Shown here: positions 8,944 through 17,972 of the stretch, piece by piece
How the letters are laid out: every line of letters begins with the position of its first letter
How positions within the stretch are numbered: the stretch's first letter is position 1
Source of the DNA: Streptomyces sp. SID13031
Lineage (GTDB): Bacteria; Actinomycetota; Actinomycetes; Propionibacteriales; Kribbellaceae
DNA: 64,000 nt
Direction: 5' to 3'
NCBI RefSeq assembly: GCF_010548305.1
Contig: NZ_JAAGLV010000012.1
Coordinates: 124,001 to 188,000 of the forward strand
Notes under the pieces: generated by a model
The model's database searches: none
What the model was told of the DNA's origin: nothing
The model's input: only the letters and a program-made list of their open reading frames with translations
Program-made: the position numbers and the translations under genes

Positions 8944-9672
8944 TCAGGGCTGGAACAGTTTCCATTGGCCCTCGGAGACGATCTCGACCGTGCCGTCGAC
9001 CACCTTGATGGCGGTCTGGTCGTCGATCGCGTAGGTCGGGGCAGGAATCCGGGCTGCCCACTTCTCGGCGTTGGCCAGGGAAGCGTCTGGGTGGTGCTCG
9101 TGCTCCAGGTGCGGGATGACCGCGAAGTCGACGAGCCCCGCTCCCTGTCCGGTGACCAGGGTTCTGTTGACGTCACCGTCGGGTGTGGTGAAGACGATGT
9201 CCTCCGACTTCACCGCTCCATGGTTCCCGCGGGGCGGTTCGGTGTAGGTCTCGACGAAGGTGGAGGTGACAGCCATGCTCCCGGCGCTTACCCCCACGTA
9301 GACCGCCTCGGAGCGCAGCGTCGGCAGGAGATCGGCCAACCCGGAGCGCCGCATCCAGTCAGCGAGGAACAGCGGGTCGCCGCCCCATACCAGCAACGCG
9401 TCGGCGTCCCGGACCGCCGGCACCCAGGCGTCCTCCTCGATGCTCGGCAACACCGACAACTCCAAGAGCCCCAACGATTTCCAGCCCAGGTTGCCCAACG
9501 CCGACGGCCCGGTGATCGACTGCCACGCCATCCCGGCCCCGCCGGGAAAGGGGTAGATGCCGGTCGGTATGAAGAGGGCGCTGGACTCGGCGATCGGCTT
9601 GCCCAGCAGTTCGACCAGCGCATCGCGGATGCTGTCGTTCTTGATCCCGCTCGACGTGAGAAGAGCTCTCAT
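8944..9672 (-). CDS. Type 1 glutamine amidotransferase-like / S51 family peptidase (peptidase E-like)
   Basis: The 242-aa protein shows the S51 nucleophile elbow GVSAGSM with Ser about 129, a preceding LLVWGGDPLFL loop, and the GLVDFAVIPHLEHEHH segment that carries the catalytic His in peptidase E relatives. The expected role is cytosolic hydrolysis of Asp-containing dipeptides or a related amide. ATG 9672 is preferred over GTG 9696 because an AAGGG-type ribosome binding site lies about 8 nt upstream. Confidence 0.85.
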   Translation of the reverse strand: MRALLTSSGIKNDSIRDALVELLGKPIAESSALFIPTGIYPFPGGAGMAWQSITGPSALGNLGWKSLGLLELSVLPSIEEDAWVPAVRDADALLVWGGDPLFLADWMRRSGLADLLPTLRSEAVYVGVSAGSMAVTSTFVETYTEPPRGNHGAVKSEDIVFTTPDGDVNRTLVTGQGAGLVDFAVIPHLEHEHHPDASLANAEKWAARIPAPTYAIDDQTAIKVVDGTVEIVSEGQWKLFQP

Positions 9673-9835
9673 CTTCCGACCCTTCTGAGTGGCCACCTGA
9701 CGGCGGGATGCTGGTCCGTGCCGTAGTTCCTACCAGCACGGTGGGTCAGGTGCTCTCGGGGTGTGACCTAGTCCGCTTATGACACCAGTCACGGGAGGGG
9801 GACTCACAAGGGCACATAGTCCTACTCTCGGGTAC

Positions 9836-11845
9836 ATGACGACCGAGAAGGACCGGGGCGGTGCGGCGGGGAAGGCGATCGACCGCCCGTGGGTGATGCG
9901 GACGTATGCCGGCCACTCGTCGGCCGCGGAGTCGAATGCCTTGTTCCGGCGCAATCTGGCCAAGGGGCAGACGGGGTTGTCGGTCGCCTTCGACCTGCCG
10001 ACGCAGACCGGGTACGACGCGGATCACCCGCTGGCGAAGGGTGAGGTCGGCAAGGTCGGCGTACCGGTGGCTCATCTCGGCGATGTCCGGGCGTTGTTCG
10101 AGCAGATCCCGCTCGCGCAGATGAACACCTCGATGACGATCAACGCGACCGCGATGTGGCTGCTCGCGCTCTACCAGGTCGCCGCGCAGGAGCAGGGCGC
10201 GTTGCCGGACGAGCTGACCGGCACCACCCAGAACGACATCGTCAAGGAGTACCTCTCCCGCGGCACGTACGCCTTCCCGCCCGAGGCGTCGCTGCGGCTC
10301 AGTACGGATCTGATCGCGTACACGGTCTCCAACGTCCCCAAGTGGAACCCGATCAACATCTGCAGCTACCACCTCCAGGAGGCCGGCGCGACTCCCGTGC
10401 AGGAGTTGGCGTTCGCGTTGTCGACGGCGATCGCGGTACTGGATCGCGTCCGCGACGGCGGCCAGGTTCCCGCCGACCGGTTCGGTGACGTCGTCCAGCG
10501 GATCTCCTTCTTCGTCAACGCCGGCGTGCGGTTCATCGAGGAGACCTGCAAGATGCGCGCGTTCGTGCGCCTGTGGGACGAGATCTGCCTCAACCGGTAC
10601 GGCGTCACTGACGCCAAGGCGCGCCGGCTGCGGTACGGCGTCCAGGTGAACTCGCTCGGCCTGACCGAAGCGCAACCCGAGAACAACGTGCAGCGGATCG
10701 TGCTCGAGATGCTCGGCGTCACGCTCTCGAAGAACGCGCGGGCCCGGGCCGTCCAGTTGCCCGCCTGGAACGAGGCGCTCGGCCTGCCCCGACCGTGGGA
10801 CCAACAGTGGTCGCTCCGGATGCAGCAGGTGCTCGCGTATGAGTCGGACCTGCTCGAGTACGAGGACATCTTCGACGGCTCGTACGTGATCGAGGCCAAG
10901 GTGAACGAGTTGGTCGCCGGGGCGCAGGAGGAGATCGACCGCGTGCAGGCGATGGGCGGTGCCGTCGTTGCGGTGGAGAGTGGTTATCTCAAGCAGGCGC
11001 TCGTCGCCTCGCACGCCGAGCGCAGGCAGCGGATCGAGTCGGGGGAGCAGGTCGTTGTCGGCGTCAACAAGTTCGAGAACACCGACCCGTCACCGCTGAC
11101 CGCTGACCTCGACGGCGCGATCCAGACGGCGGACCCGCAGGCCGAGGCCGCCGCGCTGAAGTCCTTGCAGGAGTGGCGCGACCACCGGGACGCGAAGGCG
11201 GTCGAGGATGCGCTCGCCAGACTGCGCGAGGCGGCGAAGGGCACCGAGAACCTCATGCAAGCCACCCTCAGCTGCGTCCGCGCGGGCGCGACGACGGGGG
11301 AGTGGTCGGGCGTACTGCGGGAGATGTTCGGCGAGTACCGCGCTCCCACCGGTGTCTCCGGATCGGTCGGCGTCTCGGGCGGAGGCGAGGCGATCGCCGC
11401 CGTCCGGGCGAAGGTCGCGAAGACTTCGGAGGAACTCGGCGGCCGGCTGCGGTTCCTGGTCGGCAAACCCGGGCTGGACGGCCACTCGAACGGCGCCGAG
11501 CAGGTCGCGGTACGGGCTCGCGACGTCGGGTTCGAGGTGATCTACCAGGGGATCCGCCTTACCCCCGAGCAGATCGTCGCCGCCGCCGTCGCCGAGGACG
11601 TGCACTGCGTCGGCCTGTCGATCCTGTCCGGCTCCCACATGGAACTCGTCCCCCAGGTCGTCAAAGGCCTGCGCGAGGCGGGCCTCGAAGACGTCCCGGT
11701 CGTCGTCGGCGGCATCGTCCCCGACGCCGACGCCCGAGCCCTCCAGTCGCAGGGCGTAGCCGCCGTCTACACCCCGAAGGACTACGACCTGACGGGAATG
11801 ATGTCGAACGTGGTGGACGTCATCCGCCGCGCGAACCACCTTTAA
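9836..11845 (+). CDS. meaA: Ethylmalonyl-CoA mutase (MeaA-type, B12-dependent)
   Basis: This 669-aa protein joins an acyl-CoA mutase TIM-barrel domain (about residues 1-520) to a C-terminal cobalamin-binding domain with the DxHxxG motif (D548-G-H550-S-N-G553). The TTQNDIVKEYLSRGTYAFPP segment keeps the Arg that binds the substrate carboxylate, and RTYAGHSS keeps the matching Tyr, as expected for a dicarboxylic acyl-CoA substrate. One-chain architecture and TTQND rather than TIQND fit ethylmalonyl-CoA mutase/MeaA better than methylmalonyl-CoA mutase. It would convert (2R)-ethylmalonyl-CoA to methylsuccinyl-CoA in the ethylmalonyl-CoA pathway. ATG 9836 (MTTEKDR) is preferred to ATG 9779. Its pathway partner Ccr is about 41 kb away. 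Confidence 0.88.
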   Translation: MTTEKDRGGAAGKAIDRPWVMRTYAGHSSAAESNALFRRNLAKGQTGLSVAFDLPTQTGYDADHPLAKGEVGKVGVPVAHLGDVRALFEQIPLAQMNTSMTINATAMWLLALYQVAAQEQGALPDELTGTTQNDIVKEYLSRGTYAFPPEASLRLSTDLIAYTVSNVPKWNPINICSYHLQEAGATPVQELAFALSTAIAVLDRVRDGGQVPADRFGDVVQRISFFVNAGVRFIEETCKMRAFVRLWDEICLNRYGVTDAKARRLRYGVQVNSLGLTEAQPENNVQRIVLEMLGVTLSKNARARAVQLPAWNEALGLPRPWDQQWSLRMQQVLAYESDLLEYEDIFDGSYVIEAKVNELVAGAQEEIDRVQAMGGAVVAVESGYLKQALVASHAERRQRIESGEQVVVGVNKFENTDPSPLTADLDGAIQTADPQAEAAALKSLQEWRDHRDAKAVEDALARLREAAKGTENLMQATLSCVRAGATTGEWSGVLREMFGEYRAPTGVSGSVGVSGGGEAIAAVRAKVAKTSEELGGRLRFLVGKPGLDGHSNGAEQVAVRARDVGFEVIYQGIRLTPEQIVAAAVAEDVHCVGLSILSGSHMELVPQVVKGLREAGLEDVPVVVGGIVPDADARALQSQGVAAVYTPKDYDLTGMMSNVVDVIRRANHL

Positions 11846-11860
11846 AAGCAGGGGTGGGCT

Positions 11861-12352
11861 TCAGCCTTCTTGCTGCTTGGCCGCGATCAGGTCTTCGACG
11901 GCCTTGGGGATGGTGGTTTCGAAGTCGAGGAGTTTGGCCCAGGTGAGGGTGACGGTGATGACGGCCATCTCGGTGTAGAGGGCCTTCACGCCTTCGAGCC
12001 AGTCGCCGTACTGGTCCTCGGTCATCACCTTGCGGCCGGCCACCAGGTAGCCCTCGGGGATGCCCTGGAGCAGCTCGACCTCGGCGGTGCCGCGCAGCAG
12101 CAGCACCTTCGGCGGGAAGGCGCCGGTGTCGATGGTGAGCGCGACCTTCGGGTTCTTGCGCAGCGCCGCGACCTTCGCCGCCTTCGGGACGGTGGCCATC
12201 AGGAGCTGGTCGCCCTCGATCCAGAACCCGATCGGGATCACCCGCGGGTCGCCGTCCAGGCCGTCGTACGCGAACCGGGCCGGCTCCGGGCCGTTCAGGA
12301 GCTGCTGGGCGTACGGCTTGGCGAGGATCTCGGCGATCTCGGTCTTGTTCAT
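11861..12352 (-). CDS. Pyridoxamine 5'-phosphate oxidase-like flavin protein
   Basis: The 163-aa protein begins EIAEILAKPYAQQLL and continues with a split-barrel pattern (RVIPIGFWIEGDQLLMATV, KVAALRKNPKVALTID). This is typical of the PNPOx-like family that binds FMN or F420, so a small cytosolic oxidoreductase is likely, of unknown substrate. The start has an AAAGGA ribosome binding site. It converges with the ethylmalonyl-CoA mutase gene with a 15-bp gap. Confidence 0.88.
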   Translation of the reverse strand: MNKTEIAEILAKPYAQQLLNGPEPARFAYDGLDGDPRVIPIGFWIEGDQLLMATVPKAAKVAALRKNPKVALTIDTGAFPPKVLLLRGTAEVELLQGIPEGYLVAGRKVMTEDQYGDWLEGVKALYTEMAVITVTLTWAKLLDFETTIPKAVEDLIAAKQQEG

Positions 12353-12431
12353 GATGATGTCCTTTCAAAAGGGGGCTCTCAGTCAGGGGACGAAGCTGCC
12401 GCGACCTTCTCTACCTCGCTAGGTTGGGAAA

Positions 12432-14351
12432 ATGCGGGAAACCTTCGACTTCGGGGCCGGGCAGGTCGAGCTGAGCGAGGACGGGGCGGTTGCAGCGGTG
12501 CTGCACCCCACCCGGAAGCAGTCCGTGCTGCTCACCGACGGACCTGTGCACGACCCTGCGCACTACTGGGGCAAGGGCTTCGTGATCTCCAGCAAAGGCA
12601 GCCACCGCTTCGATGCGCCCGAGTTCGCCCGCTGGCGGCAGACCGGGATCGACCTCCTGTACCGCCTGGGCGACCTCGAATTGCGGGTCGGCCGACGGTT
12701 CGGGGAGCACTGGACCGAGACGTACGAAGTACGGAACACGGCCGGCGAAGCCATCGAGATCGGGTCACTAGCGACCAGTACCCCGTATCGCGACGTCTAC
12801 AGCTCCAGCCGCGAGAGCCTCAGCAGCGCGGTCCACGCGCACGTCTGGACGGGCGGCGCCGACTCGTGGGTCTGGGCGCAGCCGATGGACGGCAGCGGCC
12901 CCGGTCTCGGGCTGCAACTCACCGAAGGCGAGCTCTGGGCGTACTCGGTCGAGTCGCGCGACGCCGACACCGGCAGCAACATCCGCGGCCACCTGTACCT
13001 CCACCTCACCGACCACGCCCGCGCGCCGCACGCGATGGGTGGTCAACCCCGCCTCGTCCTCAACCCCGGCGAGTCCCACCGCTGGACGTGGCAACTCGCC
13101 TGGCACGACACGCTCGCGGCCTTCCACGCCACCCGCAGTCCACTGATCGACGCGACCACTCTGGTCGCCGAGGTCGGCGAGTCGATCCCCATCCGGCTGG
13201 CCGACCACGCGACCGGCCCGGCGACGGTCACTTCGGAGGCCGCCGGAACGCAGTACGTCGAGGCAACCGACGGTACGGTGAAATCCCGGATCAACGTGCT
13301 CTTCCACGAACCCCTGCGCGAGATCGTCGAGCGACGGGTGCGCTTCGTGCTCGACCACCAGCGGCCGGTCGAGCTGACGGACAGCCGCCGCTTCGCCTTC
13401 GTGCCCTACGACAACGAGACCGGCCTCCGCGTCCTCTCGGCTGCCTGGCGCGACTGGTCGGACGCGCGGGAACGGATCGGCACCGCATTGTTGCTCCAGG
13501 CAACCAGGGACCGCGGCTGGGGCGATCGCGCCGAGCTGGACGAGGCACTGACCGGCTACCAGCAGTTCGTCACGGAGTACCTGGTCGCTGTTGACGGTAC
13601 GGTCGCCGACGACAGCCTGCACGAGAGCCGGGTCCGCCTCTACAACTTCCCGTGGTTCGCCCGCTTCTTCCTCAGCCAGGGTGATACCGAGCTGGCGATC
13701 CGCATCATCGACCGGTACTACGAGCTCGGCGGCGACCACTTCCTGGCGTTCGACCTGGGACCGCTCCTGCGCGAGTTGGCCCTGCTCCCCGAGGTGGGCC
13801 AAAGGATGCGCGGCCACCTGGCCAAGCACGCGCAAGCCTTCCTCGACTACGGGGACGACCTGCCGCCGCACGAGGTCAACTACGAGCAGTCGATGGTCGC
13901 GCCGCTCCTGGAGCTGCTGATAGCGGCGTACGCCGAAGCGCCCGACTCCTTCGACCCGGCAGAACTCACCCGCCGTCTACCGTGGCTGACCGCCTTCGCC
14001 GCGGACCAGCCCGACGTACGCCTGCGACACGTTCCCATCCGCCACTGGGACGGCTACTGGTTCGGCCTGCTGCGCCTCTGGGGCGACGTCTTCCCGCACT
14101 ACTGGTCGATCCTCAGCGCCGCCGTCTACCTCACCTGGCCGCGCGACCTCGTCACCCCGACGGAAGCCGACCGGCTCACCACAGCCGGCCACGCAATCCT
14201 CCGAGCCAACCTGGTCAACTTCAACCCGGACGGCTCGGCAACCTGCGCCTTCGTCTACCCCAGCGCCGTCAACAATCGCCCCGCCCACACAGCAGACCCC
14301 CTGGCCAATGACCAGGACTGGGCGCTCGTCTACGCGCTCCGCTACAGCTGA
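12432..14351 (+). CDS. Uncharacterised 639-aa protein, possibly glycosidase-like
   Basis: I do not recognise the family with confidence. There is no signal peptide or transmembrane segment. Residues about 1-260 look beta-rich (repeated short strands such as AVAAVLHPTRKQSVLL). Residues about 290-639 look alpha-helical, with aromatic clusters (LYNFPWFARFFLSQGDTELA, HWDGYWFGLLRLWGDVFPHY). A beta-sandwich followed by a helical toroid recalls six-hairpin glycosidases such as rhamnosidase-like enzymes, but I see no signature catalytic motif. It converges with the cyclase gene (5-bp gap). Confidence 0.7.
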   Translation: MRETFDFGAGQVELSEDGAVAAVLHPTRKQSVLLTDGPVHDPAHYWGKGFVISSKGSHRFDAPEFARWRQTGIDLLYRLGDLELRVGRRFGEHWTETYEVRNTAGEAIEIGSLATSTPYRDVYSSSRESLSSAVHAHVWTGGADSWVWAQPMDGSGPGLGLQLTEGELWAYSVESRDADTGSNIRGHLYLHLTDHARAPHAMGGQPRLVLNPGESHRWTWQLAWHDTLAAFHATRSPLIDATTLVAEVGESIPIRLADHATGPATVTSEAAGTQYVEATDGTVKSRINVLFHEPLREIVERRVRFVLDHQRPVELTDSRRFAFVPYDNETGLRVLSAAWRDWSDARERIGTALLLQATRDRGWGDRAELDEALTGYQQFVTEYLVAVDGTVADDSLHESRVRLYNFPWFARFFLSQGDTELAIRIIDRYYELGGDHFLAFDLGPLLRELALLPEVGQRMRGHLAKHAQAFLDYGDDLPPHEVNYEQSMVAPLLELLIAAYAEAPDSFDPAELTRRLPWLTAFAADQPDVRLRHVPIRHWDGYWFGLLRLWGDVFPHYWSILSAAVYLTWPRDLVTPTEADRLTTAGHAILRANLVNFNPDGSATCAFVYPSAVNNRPAHTADPLANDQDWALVYALRYS

Positions 14352-14356
14352 CTTGG

Positions 14357-15265
14357 CTAGCCGACCTTGGCGTAGGCGCGTACCGGGAAGGTACCGAGCC
14401 CGGCGATGCGTGGGGCGGTGGCGGTGAAGGTCGCGCCGGTGGGTGGGACCTGTGCCAGGCTGGTGAGATGTTCGACGATCCCGATGCCCGCCCCGAGCAG
14501 AAGGGTGTGGGCGGGACGCGTTCCGTCGGTCATGTCGTCGATGTTGGCCGCGTCGATCCCGACCAGCACCGCACCGTTGGCGATCAGCCACTCGGCGCCG
14601 TCACGGGTCAGGAAGTGCGCCTCTTCGACGTACTGCGGGGTGTTGAAGCGGGCATCGTCGCCGGTGTGCAGCAGCACCGCCTTGCCGCGAACGTCGTATG
14701 TCGCCAGGGCGGCCGCGTCGATCCCGAGGCTCCCGCTGTCTTCCAGGCGGACGACGACCGCGGGCAGGTCGGCGGTGCGGTCGAGGGTGTAGCCGGTCAG
14801 GTCGTGCCCGTCGGGGTAGCGGTGGTACGGGCTGTCGAGGTAGGTGCCCGTGTTCGTCACCATCGTGATCAACCCGATCTCGAACTCCGTGCCCGGTGCG
14901 TAGATCTCCCGCGACGCTTCCCGGGTCAGCTGTTTGCCGAGCACGGGCCCAGGCAGGTTCGGCAGCGTCACCATCCCATCGCGGATCACATGATTGAGCT
15001 CCACGTACTTCGCCTGCCCACCGCTCGCGGGGCCGTCGGCCGCAGGGCCTCCGCGGGTGCCCTTGTGAGCCGCCTCGACGATCTCCAGGTTGGCGAGTTG
15101 GACCTCTCCGGCCATCAGCAGCCCGAGCGAGTCGAGGAAGAGTTCGCCGACCTGTACGGACGTCACCTCCGCCGAGGGGACGTCGACGAGGAACCCGTGG
15201 ACCTGCAGGCCGCCCCCGTTCGTGAAGGTGACGGTGGCATCGAAGCGCGCGCGATAACTGGGCAT
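14357..15265 (-). CDS. Cyclase family (KynB-like) metal hydrolase with N-terminal extension
   Basis: Residues about 86-302 match the cyclase/arylformamidase family (YVELNHVIRDGMVTLPNLPG, LITMVTNTGTYLDSPYHRYP, GKAVLLHTG). The family metal motif HxGTHxDxPxH appears as N138-T-G-T-Y142-L-D144-S-P-Y-H148: two His are replaced while Asp and the last His remain. The first 70 or so residues form an extra small domain ending AHKGTRGGP. ATG 15265 is chosen; a GTG at 15280 is in frame. The gene is divergent from a lipoprotein alpha/beta hydrolase, and the two may act on one ester or amide substrate (inference). Confidence 0.85.
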   Translation of the reverse strand: MPSYRARFDATVTFTNGGGLQVHGFLVDVPSAEVTSVQVGELFLDSLGLLMAGEVQLANLEIVEAAHKGTRGGPAADGPASGGQAKYVELNHVIRDGMVTLPNLPGPVLGKQLTREASREIYAPGTEFEIGLITMVTNTGTYLDSPYHRYPDGHDLTGYTLDRTADLPAVVVRLEDSGSLGIDAAALATYDVRGKAVLLHTGDDARFNTPQYVEEAHFLTRDGAEWLIANGAVLVGIDAANIDDMTDGTRPAHTLLLGAGIGIVEHLTSLAQVPPTGATFTATAPRIAGLGTFPVRAYAKVG

Positions 15266-15315
15266 ACCCACCATCCTCACCCATCCCGGTGGCCCGCTGC
15301 GCCGAACCCCTTCTC

Positions 15316-16200
15316 ATGATCACTCGACGGAAGATCCTGCTCGCCGGAGCCGGTGGCATCGCGTCCGCCGGACTGGCCGGCTGCGGCCCGGGCTCCAGCT
15401 CGGGCTCGGGCTCGGCCTCGGGGGAGTCACCGTCGAAGAAGGGCAAGCCAGTGACGATCTCGTATGGCGCCGACGAGTCGCAGGTCGCGGAGCTCTACCT
15501 TCCCGAGGGCGACGGCAAGGTGCCGGTCGCCGTCGTGATCCATGGCGGGTTCTGGATGAGCAGCTACGGCCGCGAGCTGGCCACGCCGCTGGCCGAGGAT
15601 CTCGCCGCACAGGGGATCGCCGGGTACGCGATCGAGTACCGGCGGGTGGGCAACGGCGGCGGTTGGCCGACGACCTTCGAGGACGTCGCGGCGGCGATCG
15701 ACAAGCTGGCCGACCAGCCGCGCCTGGACCTCACCAAAGTGGTTGCCGTCGGCCACTCAGCGGGCGGGCATCTCGCCGTCTGGGCCGCGAGTCGCCCTGG
15801 TCTGCCGCCAGGCGCTCCAGGCGCCGCGCCGCGCGTAGTACTGACTGGGGCCGTTTCGCAGGCCGGGGTGCTGGATCTGGTCAACGCATACGACGAGAAG
15901 GTCGGTGGCGACGCCGTTCCAGCCTTCGTCGGTACGACGCCGGCCAAGGATCGTGCGCGCTACCAGCTGGCGTCGCCGTACGAGCGGTTGCCGCTGAAGG
16001 TGCCGGTCGCGCTCGTGCACGGCACCCGCGACGGGCAGGTCCCGATCGAGCAGAGCCGCCGCTACCGTGATGCCGCGATCAAAGCCGGCGACCAGGTCAA
16101 GCTGACCGAGCTGGAGCATGTCGGCCACTTCGAGCTGATCGACCCGCAGGACAAGGCCTGGCTAACCTGTCGCTCGGAAGCCCAGCGTTTGCTGACCTGA
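15316..16200 (+). CDS. Lipoprotein alpha/beta hydrolase (esterase-like)
   Basis: The protein starts MITRRKILLAG, a twin-arginine-like hydrophobic signal ending in lipobox L-A-G-C23, followed by a Ser/Gly linker, so it should be a membrane-anchored exported lipoprotein. The hydrolase fold shows the oxyanion motif VIHGGFWM (about 74-81), nucleophile GHSAGG with Ser148, acid D239 (HGTRDGQVP) and His271 (EHVGHFEL). The HGG motif places it among carboxylesterase/kynurenine formamidase-like enzymes. Its stop lies 9 bp before a PNPOx-like gene, suggesting co-transcription. Confidence 0.9.
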   Translation: MITRRKILLAGAGGIASAGLAGCGPGSSSGSGSASGESPSKKGKPVTISYGADESQVAELYLPEGDGKVPVAVVIHGGFWMSSYGRELATPLAEDLAAQGIAGYAIEYRRVGNGGGWPTTFEDVAAAIDKLADQPRLDLTKVVAVGHSAGGHLAVWAASRPGLPPGAPGAAPRVVLTGAVSQAGVLDLVNAYDEKVGGDAVPAFVGTTPAKDRARYQLASPYERLPLKVPVALVHGTRDGQVPIEQSRRYRDAAIKAGDQVKLTELEHVGHFELIDPQDKAWLTCRSEAQRLLT

Positions 16201-16209
16201 GGAGCCGAG

Positions 16210-16680
16210 ATGCCCGACCGCGTCGCCATTGCCCGCAAGCTGATCACCGATAGCCTCTACCTGTCGCTCGGCACAGCAGACGCAGCCGGTACTCCGTGGG
16301 TGACCCCGGTCTTCTTCACACCGGACGGCTACACGGACTTCTACTGGGTCTCCTCACCCGAGACCCAGCACTCACGCAACCTCGGCGAACGCGCGGAGGC
16401 CGCCATCGCGATCTTCGACACCCACGCCGTGATCGGCGCTGCTGAGGCCGTCTACCTGAAGGCCACAGCGGGCCAGGTCTCCGACGCTGACCTGGAGCCC
16501 GCTCTCGCGATCTTCAACGGCAAGCTGCCCGAGTCGAAACACTTCGAGCTTGCGGAGCTGGTCGCGCCGGCCGCCTTCCGCCTCTACCGTGCGACGGCCG
16601 TGGAGCAGTCCGTGCTGATCCGCGGCGGCGACCCGGAGTACGGCAAAGGCGCCGACTCCAGGCTCGTCGTCACCCTCTGA
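16210..16680 (+). CDS. Pyridoxamine 5'-phosphate oxidase family protein
   Basis: This 156-aa split-barrel protein begins with an ATG preceded by GAGGAG. SLYLSLGTADAAGTPWVTPV, FYWVSSPETQHSRNL and AAIAIFDTH follow the usual PNPOx strand order (substrate-side strand, His-containing loop, third strand). A flavin- or F420-dependent reductase role is likely; the substrate is unknown. Its stop codon abuts the stop of the opposite-strand PEP-mutase gene with no intergenic base. Confidence 0.88.
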   Translation: MPDRVAIARKLITDSLYLSLGTADAAGTPWVTPVFFTPDGYTDFYWVSSPETQHSRNLGERAEAAIAIFDTHAVIGAAEAVYLKATAGQVSDADLEPALAIFNGKLPESKHFELAELVAPAAFRLYRATAVEQSVLIRGGDPEYGKGADSRLVVTL

Positions 16681-17454
16681 TCAGGTCAGCTCGGGCAGCA
16701 GCTCCCGCAGCGCGTCGGTGGTGAAGTTGTGCAGGCTGGTGCCGTAGGAGATGCGGGTGGCGCCGAGGGCGATCAACGCTGACGCGGCTGGGCCGTTCGG
16801 CTTGGCGTGCGCATTGAGCGGGCCGCCGATCTCGGTCGCCAGCGTTTGCAGGATGTCGAGCGGCGCGAAGATCGGGTAGACGCAGTCGACTCCGGCGCGG
16901 CGGTAGGCGCGGCCCCGGGCGATCACGTCCTCGACGGTCTTGCCCTCCTCGCACCCGCTCGCGAAGAAGCCGTCGATGCGGGCGTTGATGACCAGGTCGG
17001 CGCCGGCGGCAGCTCGTACCGCGCACAGGTAGTCGGCCTGCTGCTGGACGTCGACCAGCTTGTCGTCGAGCGAGTCCTCCAGGTTGCAGCCGACCGCGCC
17101 GGTCGCCAGGAGCCGCTCGGCGAACTCGGCCGGGTCGAGCCCGTAGCCGGCCTCCATGTCGGCCGTCACCGGTACGTCGACCGCGCGGGCGATCCGGGCG
17201 ACCGCCTCGAACATCTCGGCCGGCGGGGTCAGCTGGCCGTCGTCGTACCCGAGCACCCGGGCGACCGCACCACTGCTGGTGGCGATCGCCGGATACCCGG
17301 CCCCGGCGACGGCGCGGGCGCTGACCGGGTCCCACGCGTTCGGCAGGATCAGCGGCGTCGGCCCGTGGTGCAGGGCGCGGAAGGCTTCCGCCGTACGCCG
17401 GTCCGCGTGGCTGCGGTCGGCCTGGTTGCGGTCGGTCTGGCTGGGGGTAGTCAT
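16681..17454 (-). CDS. Isocitrate lyase/PEP mutase superfamily protein
   Basis: The 257-aa protein has a TIM barrel from about residue 30 (LILPNAWDPVSARAVAGAGY). It shows the family motif TADMEAGYG in place of ADxDxGYG, CNLEDS, and VINARID. Members cleave or form C-C or P-C bonds of small oxo-acids in the cytosol; the substrate here is unassigned. The N-terminus has a short Asp-Arg repeat (TDRNQADRSHADRR), probably disordered. It lies 6 bp downstream of the AhpD-like gene in one operon, divergent from a MocR regulator. Confidence 0.88.
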   Translation of the reverse strand: MTTPSQTDRNQADRSHADRRTAEAFRALHHGPTPLILPNAWDPVSARAVAGAGYPAIATSSGAVARVLGYDDGQLTPPAEMFEAVARIARAVDVPVTADMEAGYGLDPAEFAERLLATGAVGCNLEDSLDDKLVDVQQQADYLCAVRAAAGADLVINARIDGFFASGCEEGKTVEDVIARGRAYRRAGVDCVYPIFAPLDILQTLATEIGGPLNAHAKPNGPAASALIALGATRISYGTSLHNFTTDALRELLPELT

Positions 17455-17460
17455 CTCGCG

Positions 17461-17925
17461 TCAGCTCGGGTTGTAGTGGCCGGGCTCGATGCGGCAGGTG
17501 ACGCCGACCCGGTTCCACGCGTTGATCATGATGATCAGCCCGATCAGCTGCGCGAGCTCCTTCTCGTCGAACGCGTTCGCGGCGATCTCGTAGACGTCGT
17601 CCGGAACGTGGTCGACGCTGATCAGGGTGATCGCCTCGGTCAGCGCGAGGGCCGCCTGCTCCTGCTCGGTGTAGAACTTGGGCGCCTCGTGCCAGGTGGC
17701 GACCACGTTGACCCGCTGCGCGGTGTCGCCCTCGTGCAGGGCGTCCAGCGTGTGCATGTCGAGGCAGTAGGCGCACCCGTTCAGCTGGGAAGCGCGAATC
17801 CGCACCAGGTGCGCGAGCTTCGGGTCCAGCCCGAGTGCGGACACCTCGTCCAGCGCGATCAACGCCTGGTAGAACTCCGGCGCGTGAGTGGGGATCTTGA
17901 CCCTACGGCGTGTGTTTGTGCTCAT
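17461..17925 (-). CDS. Carboxymuconolactone decarboxylase/AhpD-like protein
   Basis: The 154-aa protein has the CxxC peroxidatic motif and its downstream His in LNGCAYCLDMHTLDAL (Cys51, Cys54, His58), then APKFYTEQEQAALALTEA, as in AhpD-like alkylhydroperoxidases. ATG 17925 is chosen; the frame stays open far upstream, but that region overlaps the divergent MocR gene. The expected role is thiol-dependent peroxide reduction. It is the first gene of a two-gene operon with the PEP-mutase-like protein. Confidence 0.9.
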   Translation of the reverse strand: MSTNTRRRVKIPTHAPEFYQALIALDEVSALGLDPKLAHLVRIRASQLNGCAYCLDMHTLDALHEGDTAQRVNVVATWHEAPKFYTEQEQAALALTEAITLISVDHVPDDVYEIAANAFDEKELAQLIGLIIMINAWNRVGVTCRIEPGHYNPS

Positions 17926-17972
17926 GCCGACAACGCTAGTCCCCGACCGGCCCAGGTGTATGGTCCACTTCC

